This document shows positions 35,273-43,566 of a stretch of 64,000 nucleotides of DNA, in pieces. The position numbers and the translations under genes were made by a program. Location of the stretch: positions 124,001 to 188,000 of the forward strand of contig JBCCAY010000003.1 of NCBI GenBank assembly GCA_039814575.1, read 5' to 3'. The notes below the pieces were generated by a model. The model was not told the origin of the DNA. It did not search any database and saw nothing but the letters and a program-made list of their open reading frames with translations. The stretch's first letter is position 1; every line of letters begins with the position of its first letter. The stretch comes from MED-G105 sp039814575. Lineage in GTDB: Bacteria > Pseudomonadota > Alphaproteobacteria > Caulobacterales > Parvularculaceae.

Positions 35273-36115
35273 ATGATTATGACCTTAAGACCGGTTAACG
35301 ATGTTGCGACGCCGAAGCCTATCGAGGCGACGGCGGTCGAAAGCGAAACGGCTGTGAACGCCGATGAGCGCTCGCGCGCAGAACGGGTTGCAGCTTTGAA
35401 CGCGCGTTTCCGCCCGAACGGCAATATCGTGCCCTTGCGTGATGATCGCGCTGACGATCGCCTCGCGGCTTTGATTGACGATGCGCAGACGGTTTTACGT
35501 GAAGCGATAACAAACGAATTTGCTGGTAAGATCGCGCTTGTTTCTTCGTTCGGCGCAGAGTCCGCCGTGCTCTTGCATCTTTTGTCGAGCGTCGCGCCGG
35601 ATACGCCTGTCATCTTTCTTGAGACCGGAAAGCACTTCGCGCAGACACTGTCCTATCGCAAGAAGATTGCAAAGGAATTCGGCCTCACCAATATCCAAGA
35701 TATTAAGCCGTCTGCTGATGAGGTGTCTAAAGACGACCCGAATGGTGATTTATGGCGGACAAATCCTGACGCGTGCTGCGCCTTGCGGAAAGTTCGACCT
35801 CTAGCGGGCGCGCTTTCCCATGTCGACGCTTGGGTTACGGGACGCAAACAGTTTCACGGCGGCGCGCGTGTTAGCTTACCGGTGTTCGAAGAAACGAAGA
35901 CCCATATTAAAGTCAACCCGCTCGCGCGATGGACGCAAGACGACGTAACGGCGTATTTCGAACGCCATGATTTGCCGACGCACGCCCTTGTGGACCAAGG
36001 TTTTCCATCGATTGGTTGCTGGCCCTGCACCAAGCCGGCGCGTGATGATGAAGACGTGCGCGCCGGTCGCTGGCGTGGGTCCGATAAGACCGAATGCGGC
36101 ATTCACAGTCTTTAG
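35273..36115 (+). CDS. cysH: Adenylyl-sulfate reductase (assimilatory, [4Fe-4S] type)
   Basis: Reduces activated sulfate to sulfite with thioredoxin or glutathione. The PP-loop motif VSSFGAESAVLLHL (residues 90-103) is followed by FLETGKHFAQT. The four cluster cysteines are present as Cys168-Cys169 (DACCALRKV) and Cys249/Cys252 (CWPC), with catalytic Cys275 in KTECGIH. The CC plus CxxC set marks the APS-reducing form rather than the PAPS-only E. coli type. Length 280 aa includes a 70-residue N-terminal extension. ATGs at 35273 and 35279 are both possible. Its stop overlaps the convergent hydrolase stop. Confidence 0.95.
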   Translation: MIMTLRPVNDVATPKPIEATAVESETAVNADERSRAERVAALNARFRPNGNIVPLRDDRADDRLAALIDDAQTVLREAITNEFAGKIALVSSFGAESAVLLHLLSSVAPDTPVIFLETGKHFAQTLSYRKKIAKEFGLTNIQDIKPSADEVSKDDPNGDLWRTNPDACCALRKVRPLAGALSHVDAWVTGRKQFHGGARVSLPVFEETKTHIKVNPLARWTQDDVTAYFERHDLPTHALVDQGFPSIGCWPCTKPARDDEDVRAGRWRGSDKTECGIHSL

Positions 36116-37065
36116 ACGCCTTCAGCGGCCGCCTTATCTAGAAAGTCAGTAAGCGCTGCAATGCTCTCCGGTTCGTCGAGCATCGGCGCGTGTCCGATTC
36201 TTGGAATTGAGATATCCACAAGATGAGGGGCCGACTTTTTCATTGCGTGTGCGATGTCATCCGTCATCAAATCGCTGATGGCGCCGCGGATAAGCATGAG
36301 CGGTTTTTGGGCTAAGGACTCGAAGGCGGGTTGGAGATCGTCACCAGCCCCAAGTTCGACAAGGGCTCGCGCAATCCCAGAGTCATAATCAGGCGTCCAG
36401 ACGCCGTCCTCCTGTTGGCGGTGGGTGCGTTTCGTGAAGGCGCGCCAAAAAGTTTCGTCGGCATCGGGAAAGGCGGGGACGTTATGGCGTTTTATAGTTG
36501 CCAGCGCTGCATCGAACGACGTTTCTGGCGTCATTGGCTTTGCGTGTCCGTTCGTATCTGTGCGGTCGGCCAGCAGGGCGCCAATACGGGCGAGGCCCTC
36601 GGGCGCTAATTGTGGCCCGACATCGTTGATGACAGCGCACTCAATACGGTCCGGCTTGGTTGCAGCAATCAGCATCGTGACAATTCCACCAAGGGACGTG
36701 CCGATGAATGCGGCGCGCTCGATATCGAACGCGTCAAGCGCCGCCAGAACGTCGTCCCGATATTGCGCCGGATGGTAGTTGCGATAGTTCCGATCCCAAT
36801 CGGACTGTCCGCGGCCGCGGAAGGTAAGGGCGTACACGGTGTGGCCGCGGCCCGTGAGTATGCGCGCGACGCCCTCGAAATCGGCGCTGTTCCGCGTAAG
36901 TCCGTGCAAGCATACGATTGGCGGGCGTGTCGACGACCCGCTTTCCGCATCTTGAACCGGTGAGCCACGATAAATTGCTGCGGCGCATCTCAAACCGTCT
37001 TTGGTTCGCCAACCGGTCTCTAGCGCCGGATCTGTCAATGGTGATGGGAGTTTTTCAGCGGTCAT
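36112..37065 (-). CDS. Alpha/beta hydrolase
   Basis: A 317-aa alpha/beta-fold hydrolase. The oxyanion loop is CLHGLTRNSADFEGVA, the nucleophile elbow GTSLGGIVTML (Ser in GTSLGG), an acid residue lies near DLMTDDIAH and the catalytic His in PRIGHAPMLDEPES. No signal peptide, so cytoplasmic. The YRNYHPAQYRDDVLAALDAF segment resembles haloalkane dehalogenase or esterase relatives, but substrate cannot be told. It converges with cysH with a four-base stop overlap; the neighbourhood gives no clue to function. Confidence 0.88.
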   Translation of the reverse strand: MTAEKLPSPLTDPALETGWRTKDGLRCAAAIYRGSPVQDAESGSSTRPPIVCLHGLTRNSADFEGVARILTGRGHTVYALTFRGRGQSDWDRNYRNYHPAQYRDDVLAALDAFDIERAAFIGTSLGGIVTMLIAATKPDRIECAVINDVGPQLAPEGLARIGALLADRTDTNGHAKPMTPETSFDAALATIKRHNVPAFPDADETFWRAFTKRTHRQQEDGVWTPDYDSGIARALVELGAGDDLQPAFESLAQKPLMLIRGAISDLMTDDIAHAMKKSAPHLVDISIPRIGHAPMLDEPESIAALTDFLDKAAAEGV

Positions 37066-37495
37066 AGCGGTTGATTCTAACCGATTTGCAGCGTTTCTGA
37101 TGTGACAGATATTGTCGTTAGATCGATAAACTAGACTATTTTGATCGCCAAAAATATCGCGGAATCAGATGTTTACTAAGAGTTTTGCACTTCCATAGTG
37201 AACGCATTTTGGGTCCGCGCAATTTTATGCTAAAAATAGGACAGTAAAAACAATCATCTACGTGTTCTTGTATGCGTGTGTTGCGCTGTGGCAACAAATC
37301 TCGATGAGAGTCTGCTTTTAGGCGCCAAGCTTTGTTGACGGTTTTGTGACGCTCGACCTAGCGTTGAGATAGGTCGCGCTTCGCCATGAGAGGCATCACC
37401 GAAATCCGGATCCGAAAACTGAGGGTCTGGCGGTCGAGTGAAACAAAAAGCCCGAGGCGAAACGTTCCCTAATGATACAACTCGGAGGGTAAATC
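37066..37495. promoter_or_regulatory. Long leader / promoter region of TonB-dependent receptor
   Basis: This 430-bp gap is AT-rich between 37100 and 37300 and lies between divergent genes. I looked for cobalamin, TPP and Fur-type signals and saw none that hold up. An ACTCGGAGGGTAA ribosome site sits right before the ATG at 37496. Its length leaves room for an untranslated leader or a small RNA. Confidence 0.45.
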
Positions 37496-40400
37496 ATGAG
37501 ACACGACCGTCTCGACAGGAGGTTCCTGTCGACAACAATGCTCTGTGGGGCGGGCGCACTATTTGCGTGCGCCGGCCTCACGACGTCAGCGATGGCGCAA
37601 GATGAGGAAGCCGCGACGGACGACATTGTCGTCGTTACGGGTACACGGATCCAAGATCCGAACATATCGTCCGCAAGCCCGATCACATCGATCGGCGCGG
37701 AGGAGTTATATCGGCAGTTTACGCCGAACCTTGAACGCGTTTTCCGGGATTTGCCGATTACGATCCCGGGCGACGGCGAAAACGTCAATAACGGCACGGC
37801 GGGCGCCGCGACCATCGACCTTCGTGGTCTTGGTCCTCAGCGTTCTTTGATCATGATCGACGGAAAACGCCTTGTTCCGTTTAATGATGACGGCACCGTT
37901 GACGTCAACACTGTTCCATTAAACTTGATAGAACGGGTTGACGTTATCACTGGCGGCGCTTCAGCGGTATACGGATCGGACGCGTTATCCGGCGCTGTCA
38001 ACTTCGTTACGAAAAAGAACTTTGAAGGCGCTGAGCTTTCCGGCACATACTCCCTATCGGAAGCCGGAGACGCTGACACCTACAATATCGACGGCTTGTT
38101 CGGCGCGAATTTCGCCGACGGGCGCGGTAATGTCACGGCGAGCTTGAACTACACAAACCGTTCAGGCGTTCTGTTAGCGGATCGGGCTTTCGGCATTGTC
38201 GGTGTTGACACTGAAACGGGCGCCGGCGCGGACGGCAATGTCGTTCCGGCCCCGGCGAATTGCGACGGCGTGCCCCAACAGGTGGCTGTCGGCGGTTCAA
38301 CGACGGCCATTCCTGGCGCGCTCGATCTACCGGGTGGAACTTTGCAGTTCCGCAATGACGGTACGATCGGCGAGCGGTGCTCGCTCTTTAACTTCAACCC
38401 ATTCAACTATTATCAAACGCCGCAAGAGCGCTTTGCGATGACGGCGATTGCAAATTACGAGTTGAGTGAGAATGTTGAGCTTTACGCGCGCGGCACGTTT
38501 ACGACCGTCAACGTTCGTCAACAGGTCGCGCCGTCGGGCGTCTTCGGGAACGAGTTTCTCATTCCCCTGGCGAACCCGTTTATTTCGTCGTCCGCTCAGC
38601 AGGCGATCATCGACAATGTGAACGGCGAACTCGGCGTTGGGTTTGGCGGCACAAACACGACGGCTGCGGCGCTCACGCTCACCGAGGCCGGCGTTCTTGA
38701 CGCCAACACCAATGGCATCTTCGACGCCGCGGACTCGATCACCGTTCCTGTTCGCCGCCGAACCTTAGAACTAGGTACACGGTCGGAAGACTTTGCGAAC
38801 AATCAGTTCCAAATGGTTATCGGCTTCCGTGGTGAATTGGCGACGCTTCTTGACGGTTGGAACTATGATCTGTCTTTCCAGTACGGAGAAACCGACCGGA
38901 CAACCGTTCGCGCCGGCTATACGAACGTCTCCAATATCGCACTCGCCTTGAATACGGTGAGCGCCGATACGTGTACGACGCCTGATGGCGATACGACGGA
39001 AGGCTGTGTGCCGATCGACCTCTTTGGCGGTTTCGGTTCGATTACACCGGAAGCGGCGGCGTTTAACCAGGCGATCGCGTTCCAAACCCAAGGGGCGACG
39101 CAAGCCGTTGTCCACGGCTCGGTCTCAGGGCAAGTAGAGCGGTTCACCTCGCCTTGGGCTGAATCGCCGTTGAACTTAGCGCTTGGCATGGAGTACCGGG
39201 AAGAAACCGGCTTCTTGGAGCCGGACGAGTGCTTGAAAGAGGCGCCGACGAGCTGTCAGGGCGGCGCAGGCGGCAACGTCTTGCCGATTGGCGCAAGCTA
39301 CAAAGTCTGGGAAGGTTTTGTGGAAGGCATTCTGCCGCTTATTCAAAACCAGCCTTACTTTGAGGAGTTCTCCATCGAAGCAGGCTATCGGTATTCGGAC
39401 TTTAGCCCGACCGATGATGCGAGTTCTTGGAAAGCCGGCGTTAACTGGGAGGTCATTCCCGGCTTGCGTCTGCGGTACATGGAACAGCAGGCGGTTCGGA
39501 CGCCGAATATTGAAGAGATCGGTTCACCGATTGTAACAGGTCTCGATAACGCGACATTCGACCCGTGCTCAAGCGGCAATCCGAACGCTATTACGCCAAC
39601 CTTGATCGCGCTTTGTGAATCGACCGGCGTTCCTAGCGGCCGAACGGGTCTTGTGAATGATATCGTGTCAGGTCAGGTCAATCTCTTTGAAGGCACCGAC
39701 CAAGCCAATCTTCCCGGACCAGAAACCGCGCGGACACGGACGATTGGGTTCGTTTACCAACCGGACACGGGCTTCATCAGCCCTGACGTGACGGCGACGC
39801 AAATCACGCTCGACTATTATCGCATCAATATCGAGGATTACATTGATGCCTTGTCGGGCGATGAGCTGTTCACGCTCTGCTATGACCTTGGCGATCCAGA
39901 TGTTTGCGGCGGTATTGTTCGCGATAGTTTGGGCCGCATCACGACCGCTGGCTCAGGCTTGCCGGCTTTCTTCCAAAACCTCGAATTCTTCCGGGCGGAA
40001 GGCTTCGAATTCATTGTTCGCTCTGGGTATGATCTTGGTGCGGCTGGACAAATCGATTTCAACTTCAGCGGTAACTACTATCTGACCAATGAGTTCAAAT
40101 CGAGTGAAGCGTCGGCCGTTGTCGATTGTGTCGGCGGATATTCCACCTCGTGTGATCCCGTGCCGCAGTTCCGCTCAAACACGCGGTTGTCTTGGATCAA
40201 TGGCGCGTTTGAAACTTCGCTCCTGTGGCGACACATTAGCGGTATGGAGTTCGCGGGAACCGCGCAACAAGCCGCCGACGTCTTTGACGGCTTTGAATCG
40301 ATCGATTCGTTCAACTATTTCGACTTGTCGTTCGGCTATCAGTTCAATGATACGGTTCGCCTGGGCGCGCTTATTCGTAACCTCGCGAATAAGAACCCGC

Positions 40401-40513
40401 CGATCATTGGTAATGATACGGGTACGACGGATTTCAACTCGGGCAATACGTTCCCGAGCTTGTATGACGTCAATGGCCGCGTCTACTCGCTAAGCATCCG
40501 CGCCTCGTTCTAA
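37496..40513 (+). CDS. TonB-dependent outer-membrane receptor
   Basis: A 1005-aa outer-membrane transporter. The signal peptide ends near TTSAMAQ; a TonB box-like DDIVVVTGTRI follows at about residues 42-52. The plug shows IDLRGLGPQRSLIMIDGKR and RVDVITGGASAVYGSDALSG, and the barrel fills the rest, ending in SLSIRASF with the terminal Phe recognised by the BAM machinery. Paired cysteines occur in several extracellular loops. This is the large, carbohydrate/peptide-type receptor class expanded in Caulobacter-like bacteria. No inner-membrane transporter or enzyme accompanies it, so its substrate is unknown. A terminator with UUCG loop follows. Confidence 0.93.
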   Translation: MRHDRLDRRFLSTTMLCGAGALFACAGLTTSAMAQDEEAATDDIVVVTGTRIQDPNISSASPITSIGAEELYRQFTPNLERVFRDLPITIPGDGENVNNGTAGAATIDLRGLGPQRSLIMIDGKRLVPFNDDGTVDVNTVPLNLIERVDVITGGASAVYGSDALSGAVNFVTKKNFEGAELSGTYSLSEAGDADTYNIDGLFGANFADGRGNVTASLNYTNRSGVLLADRAFGIVGVDTETGAGADGNVVPAPANCDGVPQQVAVGGSTTAIPGALDLPGGTLQFRNDGTIGERCSLFNFNPFNYYQTPQERFAMTAIANYELSENVELYARGTFTTVNVRQQVAPSGVFGNEFLIPLANPFISSSAQQAIIDNVNGELGVGFGGTNTTAAALTLTEAGVLDANTNGIFDAADSITVPVRRRTLELGTRSEDFANNQFQMVIGFRGELATLLDGWNYDLSFQYGETDRTTVRAGYTNVSNIALALNTVSADTCTTPDGDTTEGCVPIDLFGGFGSITPEAAAFNQAIAFQTQGATQAVVHGSVSGQVERFTSPWAESPLNLALGMEYREETGFLEPDECLKEAPTSCQGGAGGNVLPIGASYKVWEGFVEGILPLIQNQPYFEEFSIEAGYRYSDFSPTDDASSWKAGVNWEVIPGLRLRYMEQQAVRTPNIEEIGSPIVTGLDNATFDPCSSGNPNAITPTLIALCESTGVPSGRTGLVNDIVSGQVNLFEGTDQANLPGPETARTRTIGFVYQPDTGFISPDVTATQITLDYYRINIEDYIDALSGDELFTLCYDLGDPDVCGGIVRDSLGRITTAGSGLPAFFQNLEFFRAEGFEFIVRSGYDLGAAGQIDFNFSGNYYLTNEFKSSEASAVVDCVGGYSTSCDPVPQFRSNTRLSWINGAFETSLLWRHISGMEFAGTAQQAADVFDGFESIDSFNYFDLSFGYQFNDTVRLGALIRNLANKNPPIIGNDTGTTDFNSGNTFPSLYDVNGRVYSLSIRASF

Positions 40514-40532
40514 GCTCGGGGGGCTGAAGCGG

Positions 40533-40564
40533 AAACGGCGGCCTTCGGGCCGTCGTTTCTTTTC
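40533..40564 (+). terminator. Rho-independent terminator after TonB receptor
   Basis: An 11-bp stem (AAACGGCGGCC paired with GGCCGTCGTTT, one G-U) closes on a UUCG tetraloop and is followed by CTTTTC. It lies 19 bp after the receptor stop codon. Confidence 0.9.
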
Positions 40565-40886
40565 AGGGAAGGTTCTTGTTTGCCTAAAAGGCTTATGTTC
40601 CTAGACAGATTAATATGAGACCGAATTACCGAGAACACGTCTAAAGCCGCAGGCTGCGCGATTCCTTTTTGCATCGTCTTTGTTTGTGCAAGGGGAGCGC
40701 TTTTTTGTTTCGCACGGTTTTTGCTGAGGACATAATTGCGACCGAGTGCTTCCCCGCGTTGAAGGCGTAACAGTCGACGTCATACGTCTATGACTACATA
40801 AAATTTGTCTTTTATTTTCACATCTTCATAGACGGAAAGTTAACCTTATTATACTAAATCCCTAACTCCAGAACAGGAGCTAGAGC
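40565..40886. other. AT-rich intergenic region
   Basis: About 320 bp, lower in GC than its surroundings, with T-rich and A-rich runs at 40800-40860. It presumably carries the promoter for the small gene at 40887. No repeat ends or integration sites are seen. Confidence 0.5.
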
Positions 40887-41177
40887 GTGTTTAATTTTAT
40901 CGTTTCTATTCAGTTAGTTGCGTTATTATTCGATGTTATCAAAAGCCTTCCAAGCATTAAAAAGCTCAGCAAGTCTATTCTTACAATGTTGCGTCTTCAG
41001 ATCAGAAAAATAAAGCGTGTAAAGAGTAATGGGGCTTTAGACACTTCAGTGGAAATCGCCAATGATACCGGCTCCAACGGTGAGACCGAGTTCGATCGGT
41101 TAAGGCTCGGCGATGTTCGCTGCTTGTACGGCATCGAACCAGTGAGCGTATTGGATCGGATCAGAAGCGCCGCATAA
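40887..41177 (+). CDS. Small hypothetical protein, AT-rich gene
   Basis: A 96-aa frame beginning with GTG at 40887, with AGGAGC a suitable distance upstream. The N terminus (FIVSIQLVALLFDVI) is hydrophobic and could be a membrane anchor, followed by a very basic stretch RLQIRKIKRVK and an acidic C-terminal third. Base composition is lower in GC than neighbouring genes. I recognise no family. It may be a young or acquired gene, or a chance frame; the ribosome site and membrane-plus-basic layout tip the balance towards real. Confidence 0.4.
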   Translation: MFNFIVSIQLVALLFDVIKSLPSIKKLSKSILTMLRLQIRKIKRVKSNGALDTSVEIANDTGSNGETEFDRLRLGDVRCLYGIEPVSVLDRIRSAA

Positions 41178-41222
41178 GACGCTTAAGTTTGGGGGTGCAG
41201 CTATTTCGCACTTCACCGCGCA

Positions 41223-41879
41223 TCATTTCAATCTCTCAACGAGAAGCGAACGACGTAAGCGGTTGATTTTTAGCCGGTAGCCGCTAATGGCGCCGCGGCG
41301 CACTTCCACGTCGTAGGTGAGTTTCTTTGAGAGACGCACGCGGGCTGAATCGGCGCTTTTTTGCCGCCAAACCTGACCATTGTCCAAGAAGAAAACGTAC
41401 GTGCCCGACGGCGTAATTGCGAACTCCGTAATGACGGCAGTCACTTTTTCGTCTTCGGCGCGTTGCTTTTCTTCCGGCGTTTTGGCGCGGCACGCCATAA
41501 CTTGCTCTGCGCCGAGACCTTCCGCCGGTTCTTTTGTTTTTACAGCGACCGCCGCGGTGTCGGCAGATCTATCTATCGACGGTTCAGCGGGGGTGGGAGC
41601 GATTACGGGATCAGCGAATTGCGTGCTCGGTTCGGGGGCGTCTTGATTATCGGTTCGCGCGATGGATGGGTTCGCCGCCGCCTCATTGTCTAGCGTGTCG
41701 GTTCCAGACCTTGTCGCGGTCAATCGCGTAATCGCGGCCTCAAGGCAGCGAATTTGGTTTTTTTTCTTTTTTTCCGCGCGGCACTGAAGAATGTCATCCG
41801 ACAATGCTGGCGGCTCAGCGACAGCTGCGGTCGAGGCAAAAAAGCTGATTGTTAATGCCGTCAGCGAATTGCGTGTCAT
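41223..41879 (-). CDS. Exported protein of unknown function
   Basis: A 218-aa protein with a signal peptide (SLTALTISFFASTAAVAEP). The mature N-terminal part has two cysteines around EKKKKNQIRC and a Thr/Ala/Pro/Asp-rich linker. The C-terminal 75 residues form a basic beta-rich domain containing TYVFFLDNGQVWRQ and GYRLKINRLRR, seen in many alphaproteobacterial periplasmic proteins of unknown role. The lysine run is coded by a nearly pure A/T homopolymer (41760-41775 on the plus strand), a site prone to slippage. Confidence 0.7.
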   Translation of the reverse strand: MTRNSLTALTISFFASTAAVAEPPALSDDILQCRAEKKKKNQIRCLEAAITRLTATRSGTDTLDNEAAANPSIARTDNQDAPEPSTQFADPVIAPTPAEPSIDRSADTAAVAVKTKEPAEGLGAEQVMACRAKTPEEKQRAEDEKVTAVITEFAITPSGTYVFFLDNGQVWRQKSADSARVRLSKKLTYDVEVRRGAISGYRLKINRLRRSLLVERLK

Positions 41880-42003
41880 GACCGAAACCCTTCCTGTGCG
41901 AAAGCATCAGCATCCGCTCCGTCAGTCTATTCGAAGATGATGGAGCGGGCCAAAGGATTTCAGCTGTCGTATATGCGCGTATCGAGCGTGCGCGGCGCGG
42001 CCA

Positions 42004-42537
42004 TTAAGAGGCGAGGCCGTCCTCTCCCGTAAGTACGGCGGCGGCTGCGTGGACGACGGCGGCGATTCTGAGCGCCGTTTGAATTTGTTCCGAGGTCAGA
42101 CCGCCCTTGCGGACGACCTTTTCGTGGGAATCGAGGCACATGCCGCAACCATTGACCGCGGACACGGCAAGGGACCAAAGCTCGAAGTCGACTTTTTCAA
42201 CGCCGGGATTGCCGATGATGTTCATCCGCAGTTTCGCCGGAAGCGTCGCGTAGACTTGTTCTTCCATCAAATGGATGGCGCGGTAATAGACATTGTTCAT
42301 GCCCATGATCGCGGCGGCGCCTTTGGCGGCGGTTTTCGCCTCGTCGGAAAGCTTGCCGTCCGCGTCTTCTGCGACGGCTTTGATGACCGCGGCGTTGCGG
42401 GATGCGAGGGCGGAGGCGAGGAAAGCCCCCCATTTTTGTTGATCGCTTAAGGTCTCGTCGGACGCGAGCGTGCCGAGGTTTAATCGAATATCTTTGGCGT
42501 AATCGGGAAGCATGTCCCGCAAGGCGTCGATGCCCAT
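42004..42537 (-). CDS. ahpD: Alkyl hydroperoxidase AhpD
   Basis: A 177-aa carboxymuconolactone decarboxylase-fold peroxidase that in mycobacteria reduces AhpC. The redox motif is CGMCLDSHEK with Cys131, Cys134 and His138; Glu residues of the proton relay lie in the LMEEQVYATL region. It lies 118 bp downstream of ahpC on the same strand, as expected for an AhpC reductant replacing AhpF, which is missing here. A strong hairpin lies between the two genes. Confidence 0.95.
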   Translation of the reverse strand: MGIDALRDMLPDYAKDIRLNLGTLASDETLSDQQKWGAFLASALASRNAAVIKAVAEDADGKLSDEAKTAAKGAAAIMGMNNVYYRAIHLMEEQVYATLPAKLRMNIIGNPGVEKVDFELWSLAVSAVNGCGMCLDSHEKVVRKGGLTSEQIQTALRIAAVVHAAAAVLTGEDGLAS

Positions 42538-42611
42538 GACGCTCTCCTTTCCGAACTTATTTTTTGGCTGAACTGATTATCTGGAAGGTGTTTAGGCTTA
42601 AGCGCCGAGTT

Positions 42612-42640
42612 GGAGCGGGGCGCTAGCCCCGCTCCTTTTT
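42612..42640 (+). terminator. Strong hairpin between ahpC and ahpD
   Basis: A perfect 10-bp GC-rich stem (GGAGCGGGGC with GCCCCGCTCC) around a GCTA loop. The T tract follows on the plus strand, opposite to the ahpC-ahpD direction, so it would stop rightward (antisense) transcription; in the ahpC-ahpD transcript the same stem forms without a U tract and may adjust the ratio of the two products. Confidence 0.6.
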
Positions 42641-42655
42641 GTATTACGGCTCAGC

Positions 42656-43237
42656 TTAGAGCGTGTCGCCGCCGAGTGGGCGGTTACACGGGCACAGCTC
42701 GTCCGTTTGTAGACCGTCGAGAACGCGCAGCGTGTCTTGCGGGTTACGACCGACATTCAGATTGTTCACATAAACGTGCTGGATGACGTTATGCGGGTCG
42801 ACGACATAGGTCGCGCGGTAGGCGACGCCTTCCGGCGAGCGAATGCCGAGCCCGTCAATAAGCGAGCCCGTCGTGTCCGCGAACTGCCACGCCGGGTGCT
42901 TGTCGAGATCCGGATGGTCCCGGCGCCAGGCGAGCTTGACGAACTCATTGTCCGATGAACCGCCGAGGACGACAGCGTCCCGATCGTCGAATTCTTTCGC
43001 GAGGCGACCGAACTCAGCGATCTCTGTCGGGCAGACGAAGGTGAAGTCTTTCGGGTAGAAATAGATGACCTTCCACTTGCCTTTGAAGCTGTCTTGATTG
43101 ACCGGTTCAAAAGCGGAAACGCCGCCCTCTTCAATCTGGTTGAAGCCGGGCTTTACGCCGCCCTCTTCAATCTGGTTGAAGCCGGGCTTTACGCCGACCA
43201 CTTCGAAATCAGGCAATTTATCGCCGACACCGAGCAT
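42656..43237 (-). CDS. ahpC: Alkyl hydroperoxide reductase AhpC (2-Cys peroxiredoxin)
   Basis: A 193-aa peroxiredoxin that reduces H2O2 and organic peroxides. Peroxidatic Cys69 is in DFTFVCPTEI; the C-terminal resolving region reads DELCPCNRP (Cys182, Cys184). Residues 15-26 (GVKPGFNQIEEG) are repeated exactly at 27-38, because of a 36-bp tandem duplication. In relatives this segment occurs once. The insert lies in the N-terminal beta-hairpin before the core fold and keeps frame. Divergent oxyR is 329 bp away, and ahpD follows in the same direction. Confidence 0.95.
   Translation of the reverse strand: MLGVGDKLPDFEVVGVKPGFNQIEEGGVKPGFNQIEEGGVSAFEPVNQDSFKGKWKVIYFYPKDFTFVCPTEIAEFGRLAKEFDDRDAVVLGGSSDNEFVKLAWRRDHPDLDKHPAWQFADTTGSLIDGLGIRSPEGVAYRATYVVDPHNVIQHVYVNNLNVGRNPQDTLRVLDGLQTDELCPCNRPLGGDTL
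43119..43190 (-). repeat. Exact 36-bp tandem duplication in ahpC
   Basis: Two identical 36-bp units (43119-43154 and 43155-43190) lie head to tail inside the ahpC reading frame, and the following 6 bases match again. Each codes for GVKPGFNQIEEG. Lack of any difference between the copies, even at silent sites, indicates a recent event by slippage or unequal exchange. Confidence 0.97.
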
Positions 43238-43357
43238 CTCGTCTCTCCTAATTAATGAGCGCCAAAATTAAAAATCTTTCGCGGGACAAACCGCCGTACT
43301 TCCTGGCGAATTCGCGCCTCGCACCATCCTAATTAAGGGCGCTTGAAAATTAATCAA

Positions 43358-43394
43358 ATAGATAATAGCTGACGCTGTAATCGATTTGATCGAT
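43358..43394. promoter_or_regulatory. Candidate OxyR operator between ahpC and oxyR
   Basis: Aligned to the known OxyR pattern ATAGnTnnnAnCTAT-N7-ATAGnTnnnAnCTAT, the stretch 43358-43372 (ATAGATAATAGCTGA) and 43380-43394 (ATCGATTTGATCGAT), separated by exactly 7 bp, match 16 of 20 defined bases. It sits 121 bp upstream of ahpC and 173 bp upstream of oxyR, a suitable place for activation of one and autocontrol of the other. Confidence 0.7.
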
Positions 43395-43566
43395 AGACTT
43401 TTGTGGTGTGATCTGGCGTTGCGACAATGTCCTTAGATCTACCGCTGACGGGCGCGGCGCCGAGCGCGTCAAGTGAGATAGGGTTGTGGCCGAACGCATA
43501 GAGCTAGCGCTCTGAGTGCGCTTTTTTACCTCATCTAACGCAGCTTAACATGAATGGCGATGTAAT

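Noticed and set aside
37066..37495. Possible cobalamin or TPP riboswitch before the TonB receptor
   Set aside because: Neither the B12-box nor the TPP core sequences are present; only the leader length is suggestive.
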